64,000 nucleotides of DNA from Anaerolineae bacterium (GTDB lineage: Bacteria > Chloroflexota > Anaerolineae > Aggregatilineales > Phototrophicaceae): NCBI GenBank assembly GCA_022822545.1, contig JAJEBE010000058.1:1-64000 (forward strand), read 5' to 3'. This document shows, piece by piece, positions 45,417 to 54,363 of this stretch. Position 1 is the stretch's first letter. The number at the start of each line of letters is the position of its first letter. The notes beneath the pieces are model-generated. The model was not told where the DNA came from. It did not search any database and saw only the letters and a list, made by a program, of their open reading frames with translations. A program made the translations under genes and the position numbers.

Positions 45417-45674
45417 ATGAAGAAGCCGTTAATGAAGGAATACAGGTATTTCCTCAGTATCCAGCGGGAACTGGCGCAGGAGCACGATGGCAAACTCGTT
45501 GCCATTAAGGGAAAAGAAGTGCTCGGGATATTCGCCGATTACAGGCAAGCCGCAAACGCTCTGTACGCGGACCATGAATATGGCACGGTGCTTATGCAAC
45601 CACTGAGTAAAGATCCCGAGGCTCTTGCCGCTATTATAAGTACGCCCGGCATAGTGCCGGTATCGTGCAAATGA
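45417..45674 (+). CDS. Small DUF5678-like protein paired with a retropepsin-like protease
   Basis: The product of about 85 residues has the look of DUF5678 proteins: FLSIQRELAQEHDGKLVAIK, a KEVLGIFADYRQAANALYAD helix and EYGTVLMQPLSKDPEA. Such genes often precede genes for retropepsin-like aspartic proteases, as here, where the stop overlaps the protease ATG (ATGA). ATG 45417 is used; ATG 45393 is eight codons upstream. Function unknown; the pair may be a processing or regulatory module. Confidence 0.7.
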   Translation: MKKPLMKEYRYFLSIQRELAQEHDGKLVAIKGKEVLGIFADYRQAANALYADHEYGTVLMQPLSKDPEALAAIISTPGIVPVSCK

Positions 45675-46146
45675 ATACAGCGCGATACAGCTTCACAGTA
45701 AAGTCTAGCGCGACGCAAAACAGGCTTGTTTCTCCCTGTGCGGTTTATGAGGCCTGGGCGCCGGAAAGCGAGACGGCGCAACCACCGCGCCGGCAGTTCA
45801 ACGCACTATGGGACACGGGGCTACTAACAGCATGATAACCAGCCGAGTTGTCGCTGAGCTCGGCCTCAAAACTGGCGGATACACGAATGTACATCATGTC
45901 CAAGGAACTACAGCTGAGGTACCGTTCTATTTCGTGAATCTGGTGTTGTTCAGCAATTTCCACTTTCCAGATGTAGCAGTAGTATTGGGCGAACTTATGG
46001 ACACCGACGTCTTAGCTGGCATGGACATTATCAATCGCGGCGATTTCGCAGTATCGAACAGACAAGGCGCGACAAGTTTTTCTTTTCGTATCCCGTCGGT
46101 TGAGGAATTCGATTTTGTCAAAGACGATGAGCAATACAGTCTTTAG
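45671..46146 (+). pseudogene. Retropepsin-like aspartic protease, frameshifted at the DTG active site
   Basis: Translation from ATG 45671 gives RYSFTVKSSATQNRLVSPCA and reaches FNALWDTG. The protein then continues as ATNSMITSRVVAELGLKTGG only in another frame, ending with VLAGMDIINRGDFAVSNRQG and a stop at 46146. Family members read ALWDTGATNS without a break, so one G is missing from the run near 45816-45819 (four instead of five). Joined, it is a single-domain clan AA protease of about 158 residues with one DTG, presumably working as a dimer. The shift may be a sequencing error in a homopolymer, a true inactivating mutation or programmed slippage. The downstream open frame begins at 45808. 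Confidence 0.75.
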
Positions 46147-46185
46147 CAGACAAGCGCAAGGCGGTCGAGCTGTGGTGAGATAACT

Positions 46186-47727
46186 ATGCCAATAATCGAA
46201 ACGCAGGCAATTCACAAGATTTATCCCAACGGCGTACATGCCAATGACGATATCGACTTCTCGGTGGATCAGGGCGAGATTCACGCGCTGGTCGGCGAGA
46301 ACGGCGCCGGCAAGTCCACCTTGATGAAGATCCTGTACGGCCTGGAGCAGCCGACTTCCGGCACGGTTGCGATCCGCGGCGACGAGGTCGAGATCGGCAA
46401 TCCGCAAGACGCCATTGAGCTGGGCATCGGCATGGTGCATCAGAATTTCATGCTGGTGGATTCTTTCACGGTGGCGCAGAACATCATCCTCAACCGCGAG
46501 ACGAAGCAGGGCGTCCGCATTGACTTCGCGCAGGCGGTCGCAGATACCGAAGCGCTCTCAAAAGAATACGGTTTGTCGGTGAACCCCAACGCGCGGATCG
46601 CCGATATCCCGGTGGGCATGCGGCAGCGGGTGGAGATCCTGAAGGCGCTGTATCGCGGGGCGGAGATTCTCATCCTCGATGAGCCGACGGCGGTGCTGAC
46701 GCCGAGCGAGACGCAAGATCTCTTCGCGGCGATCCGCAGCTTGGTGGATGGCGGCAAGACTGTCGTCTTCATCACGCACAAGCTCAAGGAAGTGATCGAG
46801 ATTTCCGACCGGGTGACGGTGATGCGGGATGCGCGCAAGATCGGCACGGTGAATACAGCCGAGACGGACGAGCGGGAATTGGCGCGCATGATGGTCGGGC
46901 GCGAAGTTTTTATGCAGGTGGACCGCCCGGCGGTGCAGCGCGGCAATTCCGTGCTGGATGTACTGGGCTTGACCTACGCCGACGACAGCGGCCATCAACT
47001 GCTGAAGCACGTCAGCTTCCGCGTTTACGAGCATGAAATCCTGGGCATCGCCGGCGTTGAAGGCAACGGCCAAACCGAGCTGGCCGAGGTGCTGACCGGC
47101 TTGCGCCCGCCCACCACCGGCGAGGCCTTTATCAACGACGAGCAGATTTTGGGACGCGGGCCGCGCTCGGTGCGGGAGCATCAAGTGGCGCATATCCCGG
47201 AAGACCGCTTGACCAACGGGGTGGCCGTATGGTCGTCCATCGACGACAACCTGATCATTGATCGCTATTATCGCGAGCCTTTTACGCGGCGCGGTCTGCT
47301 GGATATCAACGCGATTGTGGAGAATGGGCAGAACCTCATCCGCGAGTTCAATATCATCGCGCCGGATGGCGCCATCCCGGTCAGCGCGCTTTCGGGCGGC
47401 AATATGCAGAAGGTGGTGGTGGCGCGGGAATTGTCATCATCGCCGAAGCTGTTGATCGCGGCGCAGCCGACGCGGGGCGTCGACATCGGCGCTATCGAAT
47501 TTATTCATCAGGAATTGGTCGATCAACGGACGCGGGGTTTGGCGATCCTGCTGATCTCGGCGGATTTGCAGGAAGTGATGAAGCTTTCCGACCGCATCAT
47601 GGTGATGTATGAGGGCGAGATCGTGGGTATCTTCCCGAATGACGAGAGCCTGACCGAAGAGCGGATCGGTTATTATATGCTGGGCGCCGAGCGTCAAGCG
47701 GCGGAAGAAATGGAGCAGTACGCATGA
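46186..47727 (+). CDS. Nucleoside ABC transporter ATP-binding protein (two ATPase domains)
   Basis: The 513-residue protein has two NBDs, as in simple-sugar and nucleoside importers. The first has Walker [10 protein letters not shown] (residues 38-46), [14 protein letters not shown] and [13 protein letters not shown]. The second has a degenerate Walker [11 protein letters not shown], signature [15 protein letters not shown] and [16 protein letters not shown], which is typical of the type. It energises uptake together with the two permeases that follow and the binding protein upstream. Confidence 0.95.
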   Translation: MPIIETQAIHKIYPNGVHANDDIDFSVDQGEIHALVGENGAGKSTLMKILYGLEQPTSGTVAIRGDEVEIGNPQDAIELGIGMVHQNFMLVDSFTVAQNIILNRETKQGVRIDFAQAVADTEALSKEYGLSVNPNARIADIPVGMRQRVEILKALYRGAEILILDEPTAVLTPSETQDLFAAIRSLVDGGKTVVFITHKLKEVIEISDRVTVMRDARKIGTVNTAETDERELARMMVGREVFMQVDRPAVQRGNSVLDVLGLTYADDSGHQLLKHVSFRVYEHEILGIAGVEGNGQTELAEVLTGLRPPTTGEAFINDEQILGRGPRSVREHQVAHIPEDRLTNGVAVWSSIDDNLIIDRYYREPFTRRGLLDINAIVENGQNLIREFNIIAPDGAIPVSALSGGNMQKVVVARELSSSPKLLIAAQPTRGVDIGAIEFIHQELVDQRTRGLAILLISADLQEVMKLSDRIMVMYEGEIVGIFPNDESLTEERIGYYMLGAERQAAEEMEQYA

Positions 47728-49469
47728 CAGCCAAGCAGAAGTCTGGTCCCGGGGCGCCGGCCGCGAGTGCCTCGTTCTGGCGCAAGCACTTGCTCTTGAT
47801 CATAGGCGCCCTCGCCGGTATCGTTGTGACGCTTTTCGTCACCAACACCCTCTTTGACGGCTCAATGGAGAAGATGACCGGCACGGCGACCTGGCAGAAT
47901 ATCCTGCTGGTGAATGTGCTGGTGGGCGGCTGCATCTTGCTGTTTGTGGTGGAGCTGAAGCGGCAGGCGATTCGCGTTTTGCTGACGGTGATCGTGGCGC
48001 TGCTGCTCGGCTTTCTGGTGACCTTCATCTTCAATCTGGATTCGGCCGATCGTTTCACCCGCGGCGAGTTCCGCGCGCAGGTGGTATCGGAAGCCGAGCC
48101 GGTTGAGAACGACGATGTCGATCTCGAATACAACAAACGGCGCGGCGGCGAGTTCAACAAGCCGAATGTGGTGGCGCCGGTAAGCGAGGTCGCCTGGACC
48201 TTCGCCGGCAGCGAGGGCGATGTGGTGTCCCTGCTGGCTTATGCCAAGAACCGCCGTTCGGATGTGAATGTGCTGGTGGAGTTGCGCGATGAGGCGGGCG
48301 CGGTTTTGGCGGCGGCGACTTCGGCGACTGAATTGCAGGTCGAGGAGACCTTTGATGATTTGGTCAGCGTGCGGGACGCGGTGATCGAAGGCTTCGCGCT
48401 GCCGGCCGATGGCGTGTATACGCTTTACACACGGCCGGAAGAAGTCGAGACGGGCACTGCCCTGGCGGAGGCGATGAGCCAATCGCAACTGGCTTTCGAG
48501 GCGCTGCTGCTGGGTCCGATTGAGCGCGTCAACCGTTGGGGCGTCTGGATCCAGGACGCGATCACGTTGATCTTGCTCGGCATGTCCTTCGCGATCGTTT
48601 TCCGGGCGCAGCAATTCAGCTTGGGCGCGGAGGGGCAGTTGTATTTCGGGGCGCTGGTCAGCGGCATTATCGCGCTGAACTCGCCGCATGTGCCCGGCGT
48701 GATTCTTATTCCTTTCATTATCCTGGCTTCGGCCACGGCTGGCTTCGTCTACGGGTTGATACCCGGCGCCTTAAAGGCTTATCTGGGCGCGAACGAACTG
48801 GTCTCGACGCTGATGCTCAACGTCATCGCCACGCGCTTTTTTGAGATGGTGCTGAACTTTCAGCTCAAGCCGCCGGACGCCGGCTACGTGGCGTCGTCGA
48901 AATTCACGGACAATGCCGTCTTGCCGGTCATTGTGGAGAGCACGCAAGTCACTATCGCCGTCTTCATCCTGGCGGTCGTCGTCTTCATCTCCTGGCTGCT
49001 GATCCGCCGCACGCCGCTGGGTTATGAGATTCGCATCATCGGCTCGAACTTGCGCTTCGCCGATTATGGCGGCGTCAACTCGAAGCGGACGATCATGCTC
49101 GTGATGGCCATCGGCGGCATCGTGGCCGGTTTGGCGGGCATGCACCTGGCGAATGGCATCCACCGGCAGTTGATTCTGAACATTTCTTTCGCACTGGCGT
49201 TTGAAGGGGTGGTGGTCGCTTTGCTGGCGCGTTTGAATGTGCTGGTCGTGCCGTTTACCGGCCTGCTCTACGCATATTTGCGGGCGGGCGCGCAGTTCAT
49301 GGAGCGCGATGCCAACGTCAGCTTTGAGGTCGTGCGCATGATTCAGGCGATTATCATTTTGCTCATCACGGCGGAGGCGCTGGTGACCTTCTTCCAGGCG
49401 CGGCAGAAACGGGCGGATATCGACGAGACCGGGCACACGGTGGAATCACTGGAGGGCGCTGATGTTTGA
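47724..49469 (+). CDS. Nucleoside ABC permease with PPC-like extracytoplasmic domain
   Basis: Residues from about 265 are a BPD_transp_2-type permease (QFSLGAEGQLYFGALVSGII, then GALKAYLGANELVSTLMLNV). The first 265 residues are extra: two or three helices, then a soluble segment of about 120 residues. Within it, residues 150-235 look like a PPC beta-sandwich: VAWTFAGSEGDVVSLLAYAK, LVELRDEAGAVLAAATSA and FALPADGVYTLYT. PPC domains normally sit on secreted enzymes. The start overlaps the ATPase stop by four bases. This permease is about 200 residues longer than usual for the family. Confidence 0.88.
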   Translation: MTAKQKSGPGAPAASASFWRKHLLLIIGALAGIVVTLFVTNTLFDGSMEKMTGTATWQNILLVNVLVGGCILLFVVELKRQAIRVLLTVIVALLLGFLVTFIFNLDSADRFTRGEFRAQVVSEAEPVENDDVDLEYNKRRGGEFNKPNVVAPVSEVAWTFAGSEGDVVSLLAYAKNRRSDVNVLVELRDEAGAVLAAATSATELQVEETFDDLVSVRDAVIEGFALPADGVYTLYTRPEEVETGTALAEAMSQSQLAFEALLLGPIERVNRWGVWIQDAITLILLGMSFAIVFRAQQFSLGAEGQLYFGALVSGIIALNSPHVPGVILIPFIILASATAGFVYGLIPGALKAYLGANELVSTLMLNVIATRFFEMVLNFQLKPPDAGYVASSKFTDNAVLPVIVESTQVTIAVFILAVVVFISWLLIRRTPLGYEIRIIGSNLRFADYGGVNSKRTIMLVMAIGGIVAGLAGMHLANGIHRQLILNISFALAFEGVVVALLARLNVLVVPFTGLLYAYLRAGAQFMERDANVSFEVVRMIQAIIILLITAEALVTFFQARQKRADIDETGHTVESLEGADV

Positions 49470-50880
49470 GAATGTCATTGACGGCATCTTCAGCGCGGTC
49501 TTTCTGGCGGCGATCCTGCGGGTGACGACGCCGATTCTGCTGCCCTCGCTGGGCGCGTTGATCTCGGAAAAAGCCGGTGTGCTCAATATCGGTTTGGAAG
49601 GCATGATGCTGTCTTCCGCGTTTACCGGCGTGGTGGTCAGCGCTTATTCGCAGGATTGGTTCGGCTACGAGGCGGGCGTGAGCGTGGGGCCCTGGCTGGG
49701 CTTGCTGCTGGGCGTCTGTGTGTCGCTGCTGCTGTCTTTTGTTTTGGCGCTCTTCCATCTGGACCTGAAAGGCGATCTATTCCTCTCCGGCATCGCGCTG
49801 AACATTTTCGGCTCGTCGGCGACAGTGGCAATCATGTTCGAATTGACGGGGGACCGGGGCAACACGAGCACCTTGGCGAGCTTGCAGATGCCCTTCATTC
49901 GCCTGCCCGAGTTCATCAATCAGATTCCGCTCATCGGACCTTTCTTTTTTGATGTGTTTGACAACCAAAGCGTCATGACCTGGATCGCTTTCATCGGCGT
50001 TTTCGTGGTCTCATTCTTTTTGTATCGGATGCCATTTGGCATGCACCTGCGCGCGGTGGGGGAAAATCCGGAAGCGGCGGCATCGGTGGGGATCAACGTC
50101 AAGCGGATCCGCTATTACGCGCTGCTGATCAGCGGCTTCTTCGCCGGCTTGGGCGGCATCCACATGGGCATGGGCTACTTGCAGCTTTTCCAGCGCGATA
50201 TGACGGCTGGCCGCGGCTTCATCGCCCTGGTCACGCCTTCGCTCGGCGGCGGGACACCGGCGGGCACGATGGTGGCATCGCTGGTTTTTGGTTTCTTCGA
50301 TGCGCTGGGCATCCGCATCGGCTCGCTGGAAATACCGTCGCAACTGCCGCAATCGATACCCTACTTCGCGACGGTGCTGGCCTTGGTGATTTATGCCTTG
50401 CAGCGGCGGATATCGCAGCGGGTCAGCGAGATGCGCACGGCCTCGGGGGCGGCCTTCGATGCCGCTTTCTGGAGTTCGATCCAGCGCATCAGCATCTTGC
50501 ATATGCTGCTGATGATGTTCGCGGTGATCGGCGTGGTGACGGGCGGGGCGATCTTGTCGGCGCCGAATGGTTTCGGCGGGGCGGAGACTGCCGTTCCGGC
50601 CGGCCTGGTTATCGGCGCGGCGTCAATTGCGCTCTTCGTGGTTGGCTTGCCCTTCGTCACCGATATCTTTCGCATTCAGGAGCGTTGGCAGGCGAGCGCG
50701 GCGGTGACGATTGTGTCGCTGGGGATTTATCTGACGCTCTTCCTGGCGCTCTTCTTCACGCCGCTGCCGGCGCTGGTTATCGCGTTGGCGGCGAGCGCGT
50801 TGGTTTGGTACATGATTGGCGGGCGAGTGTTGATGCGGGGTGGGAGAATAACCACAGAGAGCACAGAGAAAAGCAAATGA
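49462..50880 (+). CDS. Nucleoside ABC permease (NupQ-like) with extended C-terminus
   Basis: The 472-residue second permease has the family core (LGALISEKAGVLNIGLEGMM near 32, then YYALLISGFFAGLGGIHMGM and FIALVTPSLGGGTPAGTMVA). Members usually stop around residue 310. Here about 160 more residues add four predicted membrane helices (HMLLMMFAVIGVVTGGAIL and others). The last ten residues (ITTESTEKSK) are encoded by a copy of the ACCACAGAG repeat, so the original end may have been altered by repeat insertion. ATG 49462 overlaps the preceding gene by eight bases. Confidence 0.9.
   Translation: MFENVIDGIFSAVFLAAILRVTTPILLPSLGALISEKAGVLNIGLEGMMLSSAFTGVVVSAYSQDWFGYEAGVSVGPWLGLLLGVCVSLLLSFVLALFHLDLKGDLFLSGIALNIFGSSATVAIMFELTGDRGNTSTLASLQMPFIRLPEFINQIPLIGPFFFDVFDNQSVMTWIAFIGVFVVSFFLYRMPFGMHLRAVGENPEAAASVGINVKRIRYYALLISGFFAGLGGIHMGMGYLQLFQRDMTAGRGFIALVTPSLGGGTPAGTMVASLVFGFFDALGIRIGSLEIPSQLPQSIPYFATVLALVIYALQRRISQRVSEMRTASGAAFDAAFWSSIQRISILHMLLMMFAVIGVVTGGAILSAPNGFGGAETAVPAGLVIGAASIALFVVGLPFVTDIFRIQERWQASAAVTIVSLGIYLTLFLALFFTPLPALVIALAASALVWYMIGGRVLMRGGRITTESTEKSK
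50851..50868. repeat. ACCACAGAG-type repeat forming the C-terminus of the permease gene
   Basis: ACCACAGAGAGCACAGAG is read in frame as TTESTE shortly before the stop at 50880. Confidence 0.75.
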
Positions 50881-50978
50881 ACATAGTCTTGTATGCCGAC
50901 GGCTGCTTGAATGTGCTGCACAATCCGGACAATCCGTCTGACCCACCAATACAAGGCACTCGCTGACACGAATCTAAA

Positions 50979-51995
50979 ATGACCAAACTGCAAAACAAAA
51001 TCCTCGGCTGCCTCTATGGACAAGCGCTGGGCGATGCCTTCGCCATGCCGGCGCAGGTGCATCCGGAAGATACGGAGCGCTGCTTCGGCTGGCTGGATAG
51101 CTGGCAGGACGCGCCGGAGGACCACATCGTGCATGCCGGATTGCCGGCCGGGCGCATCACTGATGATTCCGAGCAAGCCTTCTCGATCGCGCGGACGGTC
51201 ATTGAAGCCGGCGGTGTCACACTGGCGGCGGCGGTTAGCGGGCTGGTGACCTGGTACGACCGGGTTGATGGCGACAACTCGCCGTATGTCGGTCCCAGCA
51301 CACGGCGTGGCGTCAACGCGCTGAAAGCGGGCGAGGACCCGCGCAGGACCGGTCTCTGGGGCGATACCAACGGCGCGCCCATGCGCATCGCGCCGATCGG
51401 CGTCTTGCATCCAGGCGATATCGCCGGGGCGGTGGCGGATACGGTGACAGTCTGCATGCCGACGCATTTCACGGGGCCGGCGGTCTCGGGCGCGGCGGCG
51501 GTCTCAGCGGCGGTGGCGGTGGCGATGGTCGATGGCGTCGGGCTGGCGGATGTGATTGCAGCGGGCCGGCGCGGCGCGGAAATGGGGCGCGAGCACGGGC
51601 GGCGCTGGTTCGGCTGTTCGGTGTCATTCAAGATTGATCAGGCGCTGGACATCGCTCGCGGCCGGGGTGACAGGCGGAGTCGCTTGCGGCGAATCTACGA
51701 TGAAGTGGGCGCGACGTTGAATGTGCCGGAGACGGTAGGCGCGGCTTTTGGCATCCTGGCGATGGCGAATGGCGACCCCAAGGAGACGGCGATTTTGGCG
51801 GCGAACCTCTCGGGCGATGCTGATACCATCGGCGCGATCGCCTGCGCAATGGCGGGCGCGTACGCCGGCTATGAGGCGATACCGGCTGAGGATATCGCTA
51901 TGCTGGAAGCGGATGAGGTCTTCCGCGAATATGATGTGCGGGGGATTGCGGACGGCTTGGAAGCGCTGCTCTTGAAATCCCGTGGCGATGCCTAA
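50979..51995 (+). CDS. ADP-ribosylglycohydrolase family protein
   Basis: The 338-residue protein belongs to the DraG/ARH group. It opens with NKILGCLYGQALGDAFAMPA, has the acidic metal site ITDDSEQAFSIAR, and ends with SGDADTIGAIACAMAGAYAG, which supplies the second metal site. Family members remove ADP-ribose from proteins or small molecules or act on related ribosides. Its place after a nucleoside transporter and before a ribokinase-like kinase fits hydrolysis of a ribosylated compound. Confidence 0.92.
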   Translation: MTKLQNKILGCLYGQALGDAFAMPAQVHPEDTERCFGWLDSWQDAPEDHIVHAGLPAGRITDDSEQAFSIARTVIEAGGVTLAAAVSGLVTWYDRVDGDNSPYVGPSTRRGVNALKAGEDPRRTGLWGDTNGAPMRIAPIGVLHPGDIAGAVADTVTVCMPTHFTGPAVSGAAAVSAAVAVAMVDGVGLADVIAAGRRGAEMGREHGRRWFGCSVSFKIDQALDIARGRGDRRSRLRRIYDEVGATLNVPETVGAAFGILAMANGDPKETAILAANLSGDADTIGAIACAMAGAYAGYEAIPAEDIAMLEADEVFREYDVRGIADGLEALLLKSRGDA

Positions 51996-52941
51996 ACGTC
52001 TTGTCACCGTTGGCGACCTGGTCGTCGATCTGCTGCTGGAAGTGCGGCTGCCAGTCGTGTCGGAGGCGCATCAAACGTCGCCGGGCTTGCTGATTGAGCC
52101 GGGCGGCGCTTGCACGACGCTGCTGACCGCGCGGGGGCTGGGCCTGGAGGCGGCCGCGCTAGGCACGGTCGGCGATGATCTTCAGGGTCGTATGCTGCTG
52201 GATATCCTGGCTGAAGCCGACATTGATATATCGGCGCTGCTCGTCCTAGCGGGGGGCACGACCACGACTGTTATTTCGCTTAGCGATCGGCAGGGGCCGG
52301 CGCATGTCTTCCTGGGGCATTATGGCGAGAGCCCGCCGATCGAGTTCACGGCGGCTGCCGCGGGTCAACTCGATGGGGCAAACGCGGTCTTCATCCCCGG
52401 TTATACGCTGGTTGAGGAACGCTTGAAACCGCTCGTGGCGGCTGTGTTGCGCTATATGGAGTCGAACGCGGCGCCGCTCTACGTTGATGTGGGGCCCTTC
52501 CTGGGTCAATTGGAGCAGGCGGGTGTGGAGGAGGTGCTGCGCGCCGCCGATGTCTTGATTCTCACCGACGACGAGATCCGCTTTGTGACTGCCGGCGAGA
52601 GCGATATAGACGCTTGTCGGCGTTTGCTGGAGGTTTATCCCGATCTGCGCATCGTGCTGAAACGGGGCGCGGCCGGCTGTCATTTGCTCGGGCGGGAGCT
52701 GGACCTGGCTTGTCCCGGATTCCGCGCTGACGTAGTGGATACGATTGGCGCGGGCGATGCCTTCGCCGCCGCTTTTATCTGGGCGGAATTGCAGGGGTAT
52801 TCTCCGGCGGAATGTGGCACAATCGGCAACGCGATGGGGGCGGCCAGCGTGGCGAAAGCGGGGGCGGGCCGGAATGCGCCGACGCGGGCCGAGGCGCAGC
52901 GAGTACTCGATACATACCGAACAGGAATCAAGTTGACATGA
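51982..52941 (+). CDS. PfkB/ribokinase-family carbohydrate kinase
   Basis: The 319-residue kinase has the PfkB pattern: VTVGDLVVDLLLEVRLPVVS and a GGACTTLLTARGLGLEAAAL segment at the N-terminus, and the C-terminal signature DTIGAGDAFAAAFIWAEL with the catalytic Asp. It probably phosphorylates ribose, a nucleoside or a pseudouridine-type product released by the neighbouring hydrolases. ATG 51982 overlaps the ADP-ribosylglycohydrolase gene by 14 bases; ATG 51988 is possible. Confidence 0.92.
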   Translation: MAMPKRLVTVGDLVVDLLLEVRLPVVSEAHQTSPGLLIEPGGACTTLLTARGLGLEAAALGTVGDDLQGRMLLDILAEADIDISALLVLAGGTTTTVISLSDRQGPAHVFLGHYGESPPIEFTAAAAGQLDGANAVFIPGYTLVEERLKPLVAAVLRYMESNAAPLYVDVGPFLGQLEQAGVEEVLRAADVLILTDDEIRFVTAGESDIDACRRLLEVYPDLRIVLKRGAAGCHLLGRELDLACPGFRADVVDTIGAGDAFAAAFIWAELQGYSPAECGTIGNAMGAASVAKAGAGRNAPTRAEAQRVLDTYRTGIKLT

Positions 52942-53345
52942 TGACATTGATAGAATTTGACAGTCCGGCGGGGGAGGCCTTGGTGGATATCAGCGAGCAA
53001 GTGCGGACGGCGGTGGCGGAGAGCGGCGTGGAGGCCGGTATCTGCGTTGTGATCGCGCCGCATACCACCGCCGGCGTCACACTCAATTCCGGCTTGGATC
53101 CGGCGACGCCGGCCGATCTGGTCTCGGAATTCAAGCGCTTGGTGCCGAAGCGGGTGGACTTCGTTCATCAATACGATACGCCGGCGGATGCGGCCGGGCA
53201 TATCAAAGCGGCGCTGGTCGGGCAGAGCGTCACGCTGGCGATTGATGGCGGCGAGTTGCTGCTGGGCTGGTCGCAGAGCGTCATGTTCTTCGAATTTGAC
53301 GGACCGCGAAAGCGGCAGGCGCAGGTCAAGATCATCGCAGGTTAG
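52938..53345 (+). CDS. YjbQ-family protein (UPF0047)
   Basis: The 135-residue protein is of the YjbQ family, identified by CVVIAPHTTAGVTLNSGLDP and the closing QSVTLAIDGGELLLGWSQSV. Members have been linked to thiamine-phosphate-synthase-like activity, but the physiological role is unclear. ATG 52938 overlaps the kinase stop as ATGA, which strongly supports the start and an operon with it. Confidence 0.9.
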   Translation: MMTLIEFDSPAGEALVDISEQVRTAVAESGVEAGICVVIAPHTTAGVTLNSGLDPATPADLVSEFKRLVPKRVDFVHQYDTPADAAGHIKAALVGQSVTLAIDGGELLLGWSQSVMFFEFDGPRKRQAQVKIIAG

Positions 53346-53349
53346 TTTA

Positions 53350-53368
53350 ACCGCAGAGGACACAGAGG
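53350..53368. repeat. ACCACAGAG-family dispersed repeat
   Basis: ACCGCAGAGGACACAGAGG lies between the YjbQ and nucleoside hydrolase genes; the sequence just after it, AAGGGAGG, may serve as the next gene's ribosome-binding site. Confidence 0.75.
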
Positions 53369-53389
53369 CGAAAAGGGAGGAAGGCAAAC

Positions 53390-54334
53390 ATGCCACGAAA
53401 GATCATCATTGATACTGATCCGGGCGTCGACGACACGATGGCGATCTTCTTTGCGCTTTGTTCGCCGGAACTGGAGGTGGTCGGGCTGACCACGATCTTC
53501 GGCAATGTACATACCGAGCTGGCGACGAAGAACGCGCTGCGTTTGCTGGAGATCGCCGGGCGGAGTGATATCCCGGTGGCGGCGGGCGCGGTTGACGCTT
53601 TGACGGGTCCCTTCGAGGGACCGGTGCCCTTCGTGCATGGCGCGGATGGGCAGGGCGATATCAACTTGCCGGACCCGGCCGGCAAAGCGCTGGGCATTAA
53701 CGCGGCACAGTTCATCATTGAGCAGCTGCGCGCGCATCCGGGCGAAATTACGCTGGCGCCAGTGGGCCCGCTGACGAATATCGCGCTGGCCTTGCGGTTG
53801 GAGCCGCGCATCACCGAATGGGTCGATGAGGTGGTGCTGATGGGCGGCAATGCCTTGGCGCCTGGCAATGCCAGCCCGGCCGGCGAAGCCAATATCCGCA
53901 ACGATCCGGAAGCGGCTGATATCGTCTTCGGCGCCGACTGGCAAGTGACGATGGTCGGTTTGGATGTCACGCTTCGAGTGCACATGACGCCCGAGGATAT
54001 TGCCGAATACGCGACGCATGGCAACCCGATGTCCGATCATATCGTGCGCATCCTGCCGCATTATCGGCGCTATTTCGAATCGAATTACGAGGCGGAGGGC
54101 ATCTTCGTGCACGATTCTAGCGCCATCGCCTACCTCCTCGATCCGACGCTATTCAAGGTGCGGCGCTGGCCCATTCGCGTGGGGACGCAGGGTTTGGGGC
54201 GGGGCAAGACTTGGCCGGCGACCGGCGGGCATATTCTGCCGGCCTGGGCGAATCGGCCGCTGGCGAACGTCTGCGTCGATGTCGATGGCGAGCGCGTGGT
54301 CGAGTTGGAGGCGGAGCGTTTGCGAGGGGCTTGA
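53390..54334 (+). CDS. Inosine/uridine-preferring nucleoside hydrolase (second copy)
   Basis: The 314-residue enzyme has the active-site strand KIIIDTDPGVDDTMAIFFAL at residues 4-23, with later ITLAPVGPLTNIALALRL and VDEVVLMGGNALAPGNASPA, and the His-containing HDSSAIAYLLDPTLF that contacts the base. It probably finishes the operon of transporter, ADP-ribosylglycohydrolase, kinase and YjbQ, giving a complete path from imported nucleoside to phosphorylated ribose. Confidence 0.94.
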   Translation: MPRKIIIDTDPGVDDTMAIFFALCSPELEVVGLTTIFGNVHTELATKNALRLLEIAGRSDIPVAAGAVDALTGPFEGPVPFVHGADGQGDINLPDPAGKALGINAAQFIIEQLRAHPGEITLAPVGPLTNIALALRLEPRITEWVDEVVLMGGNALAPGNASPAGEANIRNDPEAADIVFGADWQVTMVGLDVTLRVHMTPEDIAEYATHGNPMSDHIVRILPHYRRYFESNYEAEGIFVHDSSAIAYLLDPTLFKVRRWPIRVGTQGLGRGKTWPATGGHILPAWANRPLANVCVDVDGERVVELEAERLRGA

Positions 54335-54363
54335 GCACATTTAGCTCATGCGCAGCCCGTTTT

